A stretch of 64,000 nucleotides of DNA, from contig OX393550.1 of assembly GCA_947650365.1 (NCBI GenBank), positions 54,608,366 to 54,672,365 of the forward strand, read 5' to 3'. The position numbers and the translations under genes were made by a program. The notes under the pieces were generated by a model. The model had not been told where the DNA came from and ran no database searches. It saw nothing but the letters and a program-made list of their open reading frames with translations. Each line of letters opens with the position of its first letter. Position 1 is the first letter of the stretch. The stretch is from Chamaelirium japonicum (lineage: Eukaryota; Streptophyta; Magnoliopsida; Liliales; Melanthiaceae). Of this stretch, positions 34,852 through 46,007 are shown piece after piece.

Positions 34852-35170
34852 GAGCCTCGTGCTCCTTTAGAGGATCTTCTATCAGTATGTAGTGACACCG
34901 TTAGGTCGCACATACTGAGAGGATATCCCGGTTGAAGGTCGAGCATGGAAAAATTTTATCTCTCTACTTTTCTTTAAATAAAAAAGATATTTTCAAAAAA
35001 ATTAAGTTTTAAAATATTATATTTCTCTCTCCTCATCCTTCTTTATTTATAAGAGAGTCACAATCCTGTGAGAAACCCTAATTGGTGTAGTTAGGCGACT
35101 AAAGCTTAAACCCCTTGGTTTTTCTCACTTTACACCCCAGGGATCGGTTTCAGATTTCTAGGGCGTGACA
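34852..35170 (+). repeat. Remnant C 5' LTR, 3' portion
   Basis: This direct repeat of 37782-38101 starts CCTCGTGCTCCTT and ends GGGCGTGACA just before the primer-binding site. Divergence is about 10% by eye, making it older than A or B. Confidence 0.8.
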
Positions 35171-35172
35171 GC

Positions 35173-35189
35173 TGGTATCAAAGCCTAGG
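35173..35189 (+). other. Remnant C primer-binding site
   Basis: TGGTATCAAAGCCTAGG matches the initiator tRNA-Met primer site with one mismatch (A for G). Confidence 0.8.
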
Positions 35190-37248
35190 GATATATTCCT
35201 AGGGATTTTATTAAGATGTTATCTTGTGATTATTTTAACGGGAGGTTTAGGCTGTACTAGTGCTAGGGTGATTCTAGAGATAGTCGGAAGATTGATTTGA
35301 TAGTATTTCTTAGAATAGTCTGTGGTAGCTTAGTGTGTGTATCTAAGGCTGAGAATCTAGGGTTTATTGTACTTAGAGAATTGGTTAGGTTGGAGGAATT
35401 GATTGGTAGCTAAGAAGTTATCCATACTTAGGTATTTGATTGATAGGGACTTGAGGAGTCAATATAACTATTATGGAGATTGATCAGGATTATATTCGTC
35501 TCAGGACCTTAATGTTTAAGCTCAGAGCTAGTTGCGATGACTCAGGTAGGAAACCGCCTAGAACATCTTAACCAAGGATAGTGTTTGAGTCAATCTCAGA
35601 GTTTTTGTTTGGAGTCTAATGTTTATTTGGATTTGCTAGGTGTGGACCTGGTGGCGAGTTGACTAAGAACTGAATATCGAATTTCAGTTAGTAATATGGC
35701 TATTTGATTTTGGAAGATGAATGTATGATGAATATGTTTGGAAGGAGGTATATCAGTGATGGGTTATTCGGTATGGTTATGAGGTTACTCTTTTCTCATT
35801 AACCCTCAGCATTAGAAATATAGCAGGTATTTTAGGACTCCTTAACCTTCGTTGACCCTTAGCACTAGAGACCTAGCCGGTATCTTAGGATTTCTTGATT
35901 CTTTAGCAACTTTTAGTATTAGAACTTAGTCGGTATTTTTAGGAGAGTCCATTATCTTGTACTAGGCTTAATAAATATATTGGTCATCTTGTTAGATTTT
36001 TCTGGTGTATGGTGTGTTCTAATTTTCTATAGAGCTTATGTGTGAATTTTAAATGGAGTAACAATAATCACCCTTGGAGATACTAGTTTCGAGGAATGCA
36101 CTAGGAGATGAAAATCTCTGGTTGTGGTTTGAATTTCTTTGGTTAGCAGATTACGGAATACCTCGATAAAGACCCTTGCGATAAGGTACACATTGTTCCT
36201 TGGGAACTTTGGCGGTGGGTTGTGACTATCCAGTAGAAGACATAGTGAGGCTACACACTAACTCGATGATTAGTTTAGTGCAGGATTCTAGTGCTTGGTG
36301 TCGGTATCTTAGTTTTCAACTCCCTTCAATCAATGGAATTATCCTAGTTAGTGTTATCTGATTTGTGCTTTAGAGTGTGTCCTTCATAGACTTTCAAAGT
36401 TGTGCCCCAGTAGCATAGTTAGTATAAATATTGATCTTATTAGGAGTGCGTGTGTTTTAGTGAGCCCCTTTTTGCTTAATCTACTTGAGTGTCAGTGATT
36501 TTGATTCATTGTTTGTCCCTTCCTCTTTACGCTCCATAGAATGCGGCATAGATGTCTTATATTGGATTTAGTATTCACTCAGTTAGATAATAGATATGCT
36601 TGGGTACTTGATTCGTGTCACATGGGTATTTCTTTTGGATGTTTTTAAGATAGTAGCATTGCATAGGAAATAAAGGTATTTGCTCTAGAAAGAAATCTTG
36701 TGGGATTTAAGTCTAGACGTACAATTTTGAGTCGTTTGGTTGTCGTTTTCAATTTAGATCTATAGGTGTATGAGTTTCTATGAGTAGGAATACACTTTTG
36801 TGTTGTTACCTTTAGCTATGAGTATCTCGTGATCTCGTTTCATGGATCAGGTTGTTATTTTACTTCTGGATAAGGGGGCGCTCTTTATACAGAAAAAAGG
36901 GACGATCTGAACTCATGAAAATCTGTATTAGTCCTTAATAATTAGAATAAAAAATGAAAACCAAAGTTCGTATTCGCGATGCGAGAATTTGGAGGTTCAT
37001 TTCTATCCTAATAATTATGAGACTCGATTCATATTACGTTAGGCTGGTTGAGGGAGTAGAGTCGCGAGTAGTAGAGTATAAAGCAGATATTTCCCTATTT
37101 TGATAAGTTTGGTGTCGTGACTTACTTTTCTTATTGGCAAGGTAAATAATATTATTTATACCAATTTGTCTTTCGTCGTTTTGATAGTGAAGATGACAAT
37201 TTTGTATCCTTAGTTTAGAGATTAAATTTTCGGGACAAAAATTCTATT
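35190..37248 (+). other. Interior of remnant C, non-coding
   Basis: No frame longer than background and no gag or pol motif is visible on either strand. Short phrases such as CTTAGCACTAGAGACCTAGC recur loosely around 35800-35960. The interior is either totally eroded or was never coding. Confidence 0.6.
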
Positions 37249-37261
37249 AAGGTGGGTAGGA

Positions 37262-38101
37262 TGTAATGATCGGCACTCCAGGATGTTTCGCTTAGGGCAA
37301 CCCAGTTCTATTTAAATATTATTTTAATACCGTTGCTAGAATAATTGTGATTATTCATTGGTTGTGATGCTGTTGGTTGTACTCAAGCGGGTCTCAGGTA
37401 CAAGTAGCAGGGCTGCATCTGAGGTGTAGTTACACGAGCATATGAGCATGTGTATCGAGGCAGGGCATGAATATTTTTTTTATAATAAAGAAATACTGTA
37501 GCAGGTTTGTCAGACCCGGTGGCGTTCGCGTGCCGGCGCGTCTCTACGCGACCCGAGTCGAGGGCGAGTCAGGCTTGGTGCGAGTCGAGCACGAGTCGAG
37601 CTCGACCGATATTAGGAAAAAAAAAAAGAAAAGAAAAGGAAATGAAAAATAAAAAATAAAACTTAAATTTAAAACCAAAACCAACCCAACCCCAAAACCC
37701 AAACCCGTTTCCCCTCACTTTCCCTCTCTCTCTCTCTTCTCATCTCCCCAACAAACCCAAACCGATCGCTCTCTCCCTTTCTCTTCCTCGTGCTCCTTCA
37801 GAGGATCTTCTATCAGTATGTAGTGACACCGTTAGGTCGCACATACTGAGAAGATATCCCGGTTGAAGGTCGAGCGTGGCAAAATTTTATCTCTCTATTT
37901 TTCTTTTAATAAAAAAAATATTTTCACAACAATCAAGTTTTAAAATATTATGTTTCTCCCTCCTCATCCTTCTTTATTTATGAGAGAGTCGTAGTCCTAT
38001 GAGAAACCCTAATTGGTGTAGTTAGGCGACTAAACCCTAAACCCCTTGGTTTTTCTCACTTCACACTCCAGGGATCAATTTCAGATTTCTGGGGCTTGAG
38101 A
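37262..38101 (+). repeat. Remnant C 3' LTR
   Basis: It starts TGTAATG right after the polypurine tract AAGGTGGGTAGGA (37249-37261) and ends at about 38101. It includes a CGAGTCGA-rich stretch (37550-37610) and a CT-rich stretch (37700-37790). Confidence 0.75.
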
Positions 38102-39519
38102 GTATACCCCTAGTATAAATAACGAAGATAATGGAGATCAATGTGTGGCATACCATAAAAATAGCATATGTGTTTATTTGCTATGAGAGTTTTGTGATAT
38201 AAATTGTCACTTTGTTTCAAATCATTTCCATGACCTTGCCTTTTATTGTTGGTTAGCATGCATCCATTTAATATAGTTGGTAAAAAATCAATTTCTGGAA
38301 TAACCTAATTCATTAAAATCATTGAAAACCAATTCTCAATTGTGAAATTACTAAATTATCGAGGGTTTTTCTAGAATGACTTGAGTTTGAATCATTTAGA
38401 TATAAAAAGCATGGCATGAGATTTTAAGTTGATACTCATGCTTCATTCACATTCTTCAATGCTCAAAATGCTAGTAACTAAAAATCATAAGTTTGGTTTA
38501 CGTATTCTATGAATTAAAAAATCATAAAATGAATTATGATGATAATGTTATCATGATTTAAAATATTGACAATAAATAATGATCTTATCGATGATATTTT
38601 TTCTTATCCCCAGGGGATGATATGGTATTCATCCTGATTCTCCTTTTTACGTGATATTGAATTATTTTGCTCAAAATATCGTCAATATATCGCCAATATC
38701 CCCATTATAATCCCAATTTCGCTATTTTATCACCAATATCTTTAATTTATATCCTTATTTTATCGCCAAAATTATCATCTTGTTTATATTAAGCTACCAA
38801 TTGGGGGAAGTCTTCCAGTTTTGTACATATAGGTTTTTTTTTTATTTCTTTTATTTCGATCTAGACTTGGATTTCAAAACCTAATCTAAGACCTCCATAA
38901 CTTTTTCTTGGTGGATTTTGAAACTTTTCTTTACGGATTTTGCCATTTTTCAAAACTTCAAATTTGAATATTTTTAAAATCTATTTTTTAGGATTTCTCT
39001 TAAAATTAATAAAATTTGATAATAAACATCTTATGCATTAAGTTTGATGAGATTCAACATGTTTATTATATAATTAACATAAAATTAATTAGGATTTTAT
39101 CTAATTATGTGGTTTCATGTGTTTTGAAATGTTTTCATCTAGAATTTTATCATGTTTCAAAAATTTTGCTATTTCATTATGATTTTTTAATTAACATACT
39201 ATGTTGGAAAGTGTCTGGCAGTTCACAAGAAGTGTCAGATGGATCACAAGCTAATTTATAGAGCCTTATTTGAGTGTCCCCTGTAATAAATTATTATTTT
39301 GTATATATTTGTTTTATCTTAATAATATATTTATTTAGCATAATGGGATTTTTTTAAAAAAATCCCTCTGAAACCCTTCATTTTGACTATTTTCACATAT
39401 TTTCATGTTTTTTCTAATTTATAACGATAATAACGATAAATAAGAGATAAATCCCTGATTTTTTTTCTTTGGACACTTGGAGATAATGACATCAACAACG
39501 ATAGTTGAAATACTGGATG
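38102..39519. other. AT-rich non-coding interval
   Basis: No gene was found. A short run of ATCGCCAATAT-type repeats occurs at about 38680-38770. The sequence continues after element D at 50637. Confidence 0.5.
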
Positions 39520-39567
39520 CTATCTGTGGGCATCGAAATTAGCCCACGGGTTGGACCTGACCCGCAT

Positions 39568-39720
39568 GCGAAACCTGGCCCACACACAACGGCCCGCATG
39601 CGAAACCTGGCCCACACACAACGGCCCGCATGCAAAACCCGGCCCACACACAACGGCCCGCATGCGAATTCGGCCCACACACAACGGCCCGTATGCGAAC
39701 TCGGCCCGCATGCGAACTCA
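39568..39720. repeat. 32-bp tandem repeats in LTR D
   Basis: The unit GAAACCTGGCCCACACACAA plus CGGCCCGCATGC recurs about four times. A shorter copy is in the 3' LTR at 48412-48545. Confidence 0.85.
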
Positions 39721-40183
39721 ATTCGCGTGCAATGGCCCGACTCAAAGCAAACGGGTCCCACTGGACACGCTACCCGAACCCAAAAGGGGGGCCCACCGGC
39801 CCCCCTCTTCTTGAAAACCGTGCCCCCTCCCCATGGGGAGGTGTGGCCGGCCATAAAGAGAAGAAGAGAAAAAGAAAAAAAAATCTAAACCGCCTCGATG
39901 CGGGGGGAGGTGGCGTGGACGTCTGCACAACCGTAGATCCACAACGATCCCTCGATCCGACGGACAAGATGACGTCGTGTCGCCATGCGATCCGGAAGTT
40001 GCAAAGATGACGACGTATCTTCAAAGATCAAGTCACATCTAGCTCGTAACCACCCCAACTAAAAAGGAGGGGATCGAGTTTGTTTCCCCAAATAAGGGGA
40101 CAATATCTTGATGGTTATGGGGAGAGATATTGGATGAAATAAAAAGATTTCAGCCATATCTCTCCCAACCGCCCCCCTTTGCC

Positions 40184-40191
40184 TATAAATA
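40184..40191 (+). promoter_or_regulatory. TATA box of the element D 5' LTR
   Basis: TATAAATA in the context GCCTATAAATAGAAGG is also present in the 3' LTR (49007-49014). This is a strong plant core-promoter match. Confidence 0.75.
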
Positions 40192-40786
40192 GAAGGGGTG
40201 GGGGAAGGCACAAAAGGTCTGAAGGCTGAAGACGAAAGGGTTCTGCAAGAGAAGCTCCAACGCTTGAAGACCGAAGGCTTCACGAGGCACGGCAAGCACG
40301 TCCTACGAGAATCCTTGGCCCTTCAAGTCCTCATCAATGTGAAGACCTTGCACTCGAAGATCAAAGCTTCGACGCCTCGTACGAAGAAGAAAGCTTGGAG
40401 AAGAAGACCCGGAGTCGTCGTCATCCTGACTTCTCCAACGATCTTTATCAACTCTGAAGAAGCCGTAAGCAAAGGCCGGAGAAGAAGATCGAAGCTGACA
40501 ACACCCGTCGTCTTCAACAAAGGCGTCGACTCCTCACACAAAGAAGAAAGCTTGGAGAAGAAGGCCTGAAGCCGGTGCTACCCCTGCCGTCTTCGTCAAC
40601 AAAAGCCGACGCTACAACCATCGTGCGGAGATCGGTGCTACCCCCGCCGTCTTTACCAACAAAGCCGACGCTACAACCGTCGTGCGGAGATCAGTGCTAC
40701 CCCCGCCGTCTTCACCAACAAAGCCGATGCTACAATCGTCGTGCGGAGATCGGTGCTACCCCCGCCGTCTTCACCAACCAAACCGA

Positions 40787-41986
40787 TGTGGGGGAAAATC
40801 TTCGTGCCGACCCGAAGACCTCGCCTCACTAGTCAATTGAGTTTGGAGTAGAAGAGATCGTTGTTCGATCTATTGATTGAAGTCGTTGCTTTCGATATGC
40901 AAACGGAGAGGGAGATGCAATCAGAGATTTGACACGAGAGATGTGATCTTGGAGTTCAGTCGAAGCCTACGTCTCCGTGCTATAGGGAGCAACCCGAATT
41001 CACTAACACTTATATCGAAGTGATCTCGACAGGGCGAGTATTACTGTAAACACTCTGATCTCTTCAGAGTAGAGAAGAAGATCAAAGAGGTGGAAGATGG
41101 AAAGCTGAGAGATTCCAGAGCTCTGGGTTCTGAAAATCAGATCTCAGAATAGAAATCAGAAATTTCGGATCCATTTACATTCGAAGGCTCTGCTATTTAT
41201 AGAATTTCTGGGGAGGATTTCCTGGGTAAATGGCGGTCTCTGCTGCCGTATCTGGGGATCCTCCAGGTAAAGCTGGTGGACCCCGCTACCGTCTCCTAGG
41301 TGGATTCCACAGGCTCTTGGGCCCACCAAGCAGGGCCGGTGGGTCTCGCTGTAGTCTTCGGGGGCCCACCAGGCAGGGCCGGTGGGTCCCGCTGTAGTCT
41401 TCGAGGGCCCACCAGGCAGGGCCGGTGGGTCCCGCTGTAGTCTTCGGGGGCCCACCAGGCAGGGCCGGTGGGTCCCGCTGTAGTCTTCGGGGGCCCACCA
41501 GGCAGGGCCGGTGGGTCCCGCTGTAGTCTTCGGGGGCCCACCAGGCAGGGCCGGTGGGTCCCGCTGTGGTCTTTGGGGGCCCACCAGGCAGGGCCGGTGG
41601 GTCCCGCTGTGGTCTTCGGGGGCCCACCAGGCAGGGCCGGTGGGTCCCGCTGTGGTCTCCGGGGGCCCACCAGGCAGGGCCGGTGGGTCCCGTTGTGGTC
41701 TCCGGGGGCCCACCAGGCAGGGCCGGTGGGTCCCGCTGTGGTCTTCGGGGGCCCACCAGGCAGGGCCGGTGGGTCCCGCTGTAGTCTTCGGGGGCCCACC
41801 AGGCAGGGCCGGTGGGTCCCGCTGTAGTCTTCGGGGGCCCACCAGGCAGGGCCGGTGGGTCCCGCTGTGGTCTCCGGGGGCCCACCAGGCAGGGCCGGTG
41901 GGTCCCGCTGTAGTCTTCAGGGGCCCACCAGGCAGGGCCGGTGGGTCGCGCTTTTTGCAGACTTCTTGCCAAAATTTGCACCCACA
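40787..41986 (-). mobile_element. Solo LTR of a B-related gypsy family
   Basis: It starts TGTGGGGGAAAATCTTCG and ends TTTGCACCCACA, as element B's LTRs do, but has no internal region. Flanks are ACCGA (40782-40786) and GCCGA (41987-41991), one mismatch apart, so this is a post-insertion LTR-LTR recombination product. It is 1200 bp against 821 bp because its 43-bp minisatellite has about 15 units. The TATA box on the minus strand (41194-41201) is conserved. The body differs clearly from LTR B, so it is another subfamily. Confidence 0.92.
41318..41950. repeat. 43-bp minisatellite of the solo LTR (about 15 units)
   Basis: Units carry GGGCCCACCAGGCAGGGCC and GGTGGGTCCCGCTGTAGTC with near-perfect 43-bp spacing. 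The array is three times longer than in element B's LTRs. Long frames in it (41156-41842, 41286-41981, 41511-42314) are repeat artefacts. Confidence 0.95.
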
Positions 41987-43033
41987 GCCGACGCTACAAC
42001 CGTCGTGCGGAGATCGGTGCTACCCCCGTCGTCTTCACCAACAAAGCCGACGCTACAACCGTCATGCGGAGATCGGTGCTACCCCCGCCGTCTTCACCAA
42101 CAAAGCCGACGCTACAACCGTCGTGCGGAGATCGGTGTTACCCCCGCCGTCTTCACCAATAAAGCCGACGCTACAACCATCGTGCGGAGATCGGTGCTAC
42201 CCCCACCGTCTTCACCAACGAAAGGCGACGCTACAACCGTCGCACGAAGATCGGTGCTACCCCCGCCGAAAAGCCAAGCCGACGCCACAACCGTCAAGGA
42301 AGCCAGAAGAATAAAGAAGCCCTGAAGAAGTAGCCATCGCCGTTCGAGAAGAAGATCGAGTCAAAGCTAAAGCCAAAGCCAATGCAAGAAGCCAAAGCAA
42401 ACGCACCGGTAAAACCCGTGCCAAAGCAACGCACGTGCCAAAGCCAAGCAACTACGACGGTCACGAGCAAAGTACCGCACGTTCTAGCCGATACGACGCG
42501 AAGTCCGGAAGAACTAAAGCATCGCAAGTCTCTACCCGTCTACGTTCAAGAGCAAGCGCCAAAGCAAAGCAAAAGCCAGAGCCACGCCAAAGCAACGCCA
42601 AAGCCAAAAGCTAAAGCCAAAGCCGACGCCAAAAGCACGATCGACGCCGCGAACCGATGATCAAGGACGCCAAGGTCTAGCCAGGATCGAGGAAGACACG
42701 AAGACCGAGGAACGAAGCCCAAAACCTCCCTAGCCGAGAAAGCATGAAGCATGGATGGGACAAATGCAATGGCGGAAACTCCTTAGCCTCTCAAAAAACC
42801 CTCACCCTGTAAAGACCTCTGTCCTGGGCAACCCCTTCAGAGCTCTCGCATGAATACCACGTTGAGACGCGGATCAAAGGGACCCTCCAGAGGATCTCTC
42901 CCACAATCTCCTGATAAAATTTTCGCCGCACCCGGACTCGCCACACCCGAGCCCCCCGGGTCCCGGCCACTCTGTAATCTCGTGTGATTCGCAATAAAGA
43001 CAACCCGCATCTTTTTCCACGCTCACAGATTTC

Positions 43034-43052
43034 TGGCACGCCCGGTGGGACC
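43034..43052 (+). other. Element D primer-binding site
   Basis: TGGCACGCCCGGTGGGACC lies six bases after the LTR end. The TGG start and position fit a tRNA primer site; the tRNA is not identified here. Confidence 0.7.
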
Positions 43053-43099
43053 TCCTCTCCTTTCATCCGTACGTTTGAAAGAGTTGCTTTAAGTTCGCC

Positions 43100-44586
43100 A
43101 TGGCTGGAACGAATGACATTCCTCGGTAGTACGCGTCTACACTCGGTGTACACAAACTCTTGCAGACTTCTTCACGCCAAAAATTGCTGCCGAAGATGCT
43201 CGCCAAAGCGCCAATGAGGCCTTGGTGCATGAAGAAACAAGCCTCGATCCTAGAATTCAAGTCCAGAAATTTGGGGAGGACCAGCCCCAACCCAGAACCC
43301 GTTCGGGTTCTCCAGCAGATTTTGCACCTCCTTTGCAGGGGGCAAACGTCCGTCATCAAGCAGAGGCAAGTCGGCGCAACTACATCTCCGACAATGATGG
43401 CGACACTGCAGGCATGCAATGTCAAGACGTCCTGCGTCATCATCCTCCGTCCGCTCTCCAGCTCCAAGTCATGCAAATGGGTGAACATATGGCGCAAATC
43501 ACCCGACTAATGGAGGAGAAGGATCATCACATCAACACCTTGCTTCAAAGGCTAAGTGCAAGGGATGTTACGACATTCAGCCAACCTCCTGCTTCTCCAG
43601 CAACTGCTCCAACTCCCGCTCCTGCAGAAGTTGTTCCGACAATTCTAGCGACTACTCCCACACTCTCCTCGGCTCCCGTGCCAGTCTCGGTGACTGTGCA
43701 ACCTTCGATGGCAGCAACGATGAATGCCCAGCAAATACAAGCGTTGGTGGCCGACATGATGCATTCCCACGGCGACAGTCTACCTCCGATTACAGCGGCA
43801 TACTCAAAGCCTTACACCACAAGGATCCAATAGCTGCGCTTCCCTACCGGGTTCCAGCCGCCAAAGTTCTAGCACTTCGATGGGAAGGACAATCCAAGGC
43901 AACACATTACCCACTTTGTCGAAACTTGCAATAACGCCGGCACATATGGCGACGAGATGGTGAAGCAGTTCGTTCGCACCCTCAAAGGTAATGCTTTCGA
44001 CTGATATGTTGATCTTCCTCCAGGATCCATCGATAGCTGGGATCAAATAGAGAGGGAGTTCCTCAAACGCTTCTACAGCACTCGGCGCATCGTCAGTATG
44101 ACCGAGCTTACTGCCACTAAGCAAAGGAAAGATAAGCCGGTGATCGACTACATCGATCGTTGGAGGAACCTTGCGCTAAACTCGCGAGATCGCTTGTCTG
44201 AAGACTCGTCCATCTAGTTGTGCACCCAAGGCATGCACTGGGGCTTGCTCTACATCCTCAAAGGGATCAAGCCTCGGTCCTTCGAAGAACTGGCGACTCG
44301 GGCTCATGACATGGAGCTCGGCTTAGCAAATCACGGGGACTCAAAGGCCGAAGCCTTCCTGAAGGTGGAAGAGGAGGACGAACCGGCGGCATCAAAGCAA
44401 GTCAACGTCACCGACCTCGCTTCGACTTCCAAATCACTCAAGGTCAGTGGCAAGCCGGACAAAGGCAAAGGAACCGCCATACCACCTCCTCAGCCTCAAC
44501 GGCCACCAAGGATGACTCTCGAGGAGCTTGAAGCTAAGGAGTATCCCTTCCAGACTCGGAAGTTTCCTCCATGTTCGATCAGTTGA
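43100..44586 (+). pseudogene. Element D gag
   Basis: The ATG at 43100 opens a nine-codon frame ending in TAG. Gag continues in another frame through 43222-44586. The N-terminal part is Pro/Ala-rich with a short predicted coil (MGEHMAQITRLMEEKDHHIN). The capsid region is readable across stops: NPRQHITHFVETCNNAGTYG, FLKRFYSTRRIVSMTEL, PVIDYIDRWRNLAL, GIKPRSFEELATRAHDMELG. At least four stops (about 43831, 43873, 44002 and 44216) interrupt it, one replacing a Trp (TGA). It would package element RNA; this copy cannot. Confidence 0.88.
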
Positions 44587-46007
44587 TGCAAGAAAAGATG
44601 ATCGAGCTTCCGCCACCAAAAAGGCCGGAACAAGCACATCGAGTCAACGATCCGCTCTTCTGTAAGTACCACCGGATGGTCAGTCATCCCATCGAGAAGT
44701 GCTTTGTCTTCAAAGATAAGATCATGGCACTCGCCAAGCAAGGAATAATCAAGATCAACTCTAGTGATGTCGTCGAGTTAAATATGACGTCAATCACCTT
44801 CGATTCCTTCCTGCCAGCACTGACTGCTCCACAACGCACTCCAGCAAGGCTGCGCATCGTCTATCAAAGATCGATGGCAAAACCAGTTCCAAGAAGACAA
44901 CGATGGTATGCTCCTACAGTGCCCAGGGCTAAATCCTCACTGCATTGGGGGCAACCGCCTCTCGTGCAAATGCTCCCTCTTCTAAACGAAGCTACGCCCC
45001 AGCATATGCTTAAAGCAAGAAACGAGCAAAGAGACCCTGAAGTCAGCCTGTTAGGCCAGCCACCAGGTAAGTTCGACTTCTACGTCTTCTACTCCAAACC
45101 TCCTTCGATCCCAATGAAAGAAATCAAGCCAACCGGCTGGGGATCAGAAGATGAGTTGGCAGAGCCTCCAAAAGAGCAAGTCCTTCAGATCAAAGAAGAG
45201 CCTTCGGTCATGGCACCAATTCTTCACCCTGACGAAGAAGATCTTACTGATGAAAATGAATGGGCTATGGCGCCTCGAAGGAGAAGGCCACGACGATCAA
45301 GCTACAAAATAGCACGTCTGGCCAACCATGAGAAAGATCGGGCGATAAGAAAACTCCCCGAAAGAAAGACCTTCAAGGAAAAGAATGAAGCTTCAGAAAG
45401 AAAGACGTCCAAAGTACCTCCAACAAGTCTGGAAAATTATCTCCAGCAAACATACCTAGAGCTGGCGATACTCCAGGAGTTCTTTCCCAATCACTTCTTC
45501 GAAGCCAATCAAAACTTCAAGGTCTCCTGCTGCATGATGGAAGTTTACCAAGTACTCCAGGAAGAAAATAAAGAAGGCGGCTCCAATATTGAAAGCATAG
45601 AGAGAAGCACCGTCGCCAACGACAAGCCATTCAACGAGGCCAAAGCTTACCTTACTAATATCAGGTTCCACCAGATCAAAGACCCCATTGCAGAAGCTCC
45701 TCCAGCAAAAGCTCCACGAGCCCAGAAATTCAAAGCAGCTGCAAGGGACAAAACCTCTCTACTTGCAAAACCAGTGACATTCTCCGGCCTGACGGTGCAC
45801 AAAGACAAACAAGCGTCAGCATCAAGACAGAAAATTCACATCAACGCCAAATCAAGCTCAATGCCACATGTTCCATTGCTTGCTCAAGCTGCTTCAGTCC
45901 TGCGACTCGAACCTCAATGGCTTTGCAGGCCAGGACGCCTTCCACTCCAGCAAAAGAACCATCGTCAACATTCTCCGTGGCCAACTTCATCACTTTGCAA
46001 GAGATGA
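44571..46007 (+). pseudogene. Element D post-gag region with zinc-knuckle-like motif
   Basis: This 478-codon frame is shifted relative to gag. It begins MFDQLMQEKMIELPPPKRPE and has FCKYHRMVSHPIEKC, a Cys/His motif found after gag in related gypsy polyproteins. The C-terminal two thirds are lysine- and glutamate-rich with no protease, RT or integrase motif. It probably corresponds to the spacer that normally leads to pol. Confidence 0.7.

Larger units (their letters stand above)
34547..38101 (+). mobile_element. Gypsy remnant C (Tekay-like ends, no coding capacity)
   Basis: A plus-strand element is outlined by a primer-binding site (35173-35189), a polypurine tract (37249-37261), a TGTAATG-starting 3' LTR (37262-38101) and a ~320-bp direct repeat between 34852-35170 and 37782-38101. 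The sequence before the polypurine tract (TTTTCGGGACAAAAATTCT) is a decayed version of the conserved block seen in element A. No domain-bearing frame survives in the 2-kb interior. The upstream part of the 5' LTR does not align with the 3' LTR, so the element is rearranged or a non-autonomous derivative. Confidence 0.75.
40607..42270. repeat. 59-bp minisatellite of LTR D, interrupted by the solo LTR
   Basis: Units begin GCCGACGCTACAACCGTCGT and continue GCGGAGATCGGTGCTACCCC. About three units precede the solo LTR (40607-40786) and about five follow it (41987-42270). The 3' LTR holds about eight at 49420-49890. Confidence 0.9.
39525..43027 (+). repeat. Element D 5' LTR (interrupted by a solo LTR)
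   Basis: Without the solo LTR and its duplicated target it is about 2298 bp. In order it carries: a 32-bp repeat block (39568-39720), a TATA box (40184-40191), a 59-bp minisatellite split by the solo LTR, a CAAAGC-rich stretch (42360-42640) and the end GCTCACA. Most of it matches 48412-50631 closely. Its first ~45 bp have no counterpart in the 3' LTR. Confidence 0.88.

Noticed and set aside
41156-42325. Long open frames (up to 267 codons) on both strands, repeating GGPPGRAGGSRC- and TGPAWWAPED-like phrases
   Set aside because: They are translations of a 43-bp minisatellite in the solo LTR. The period is not a multiple of three and the array is open in several frames on both strands, so openness is not evidence of coding.
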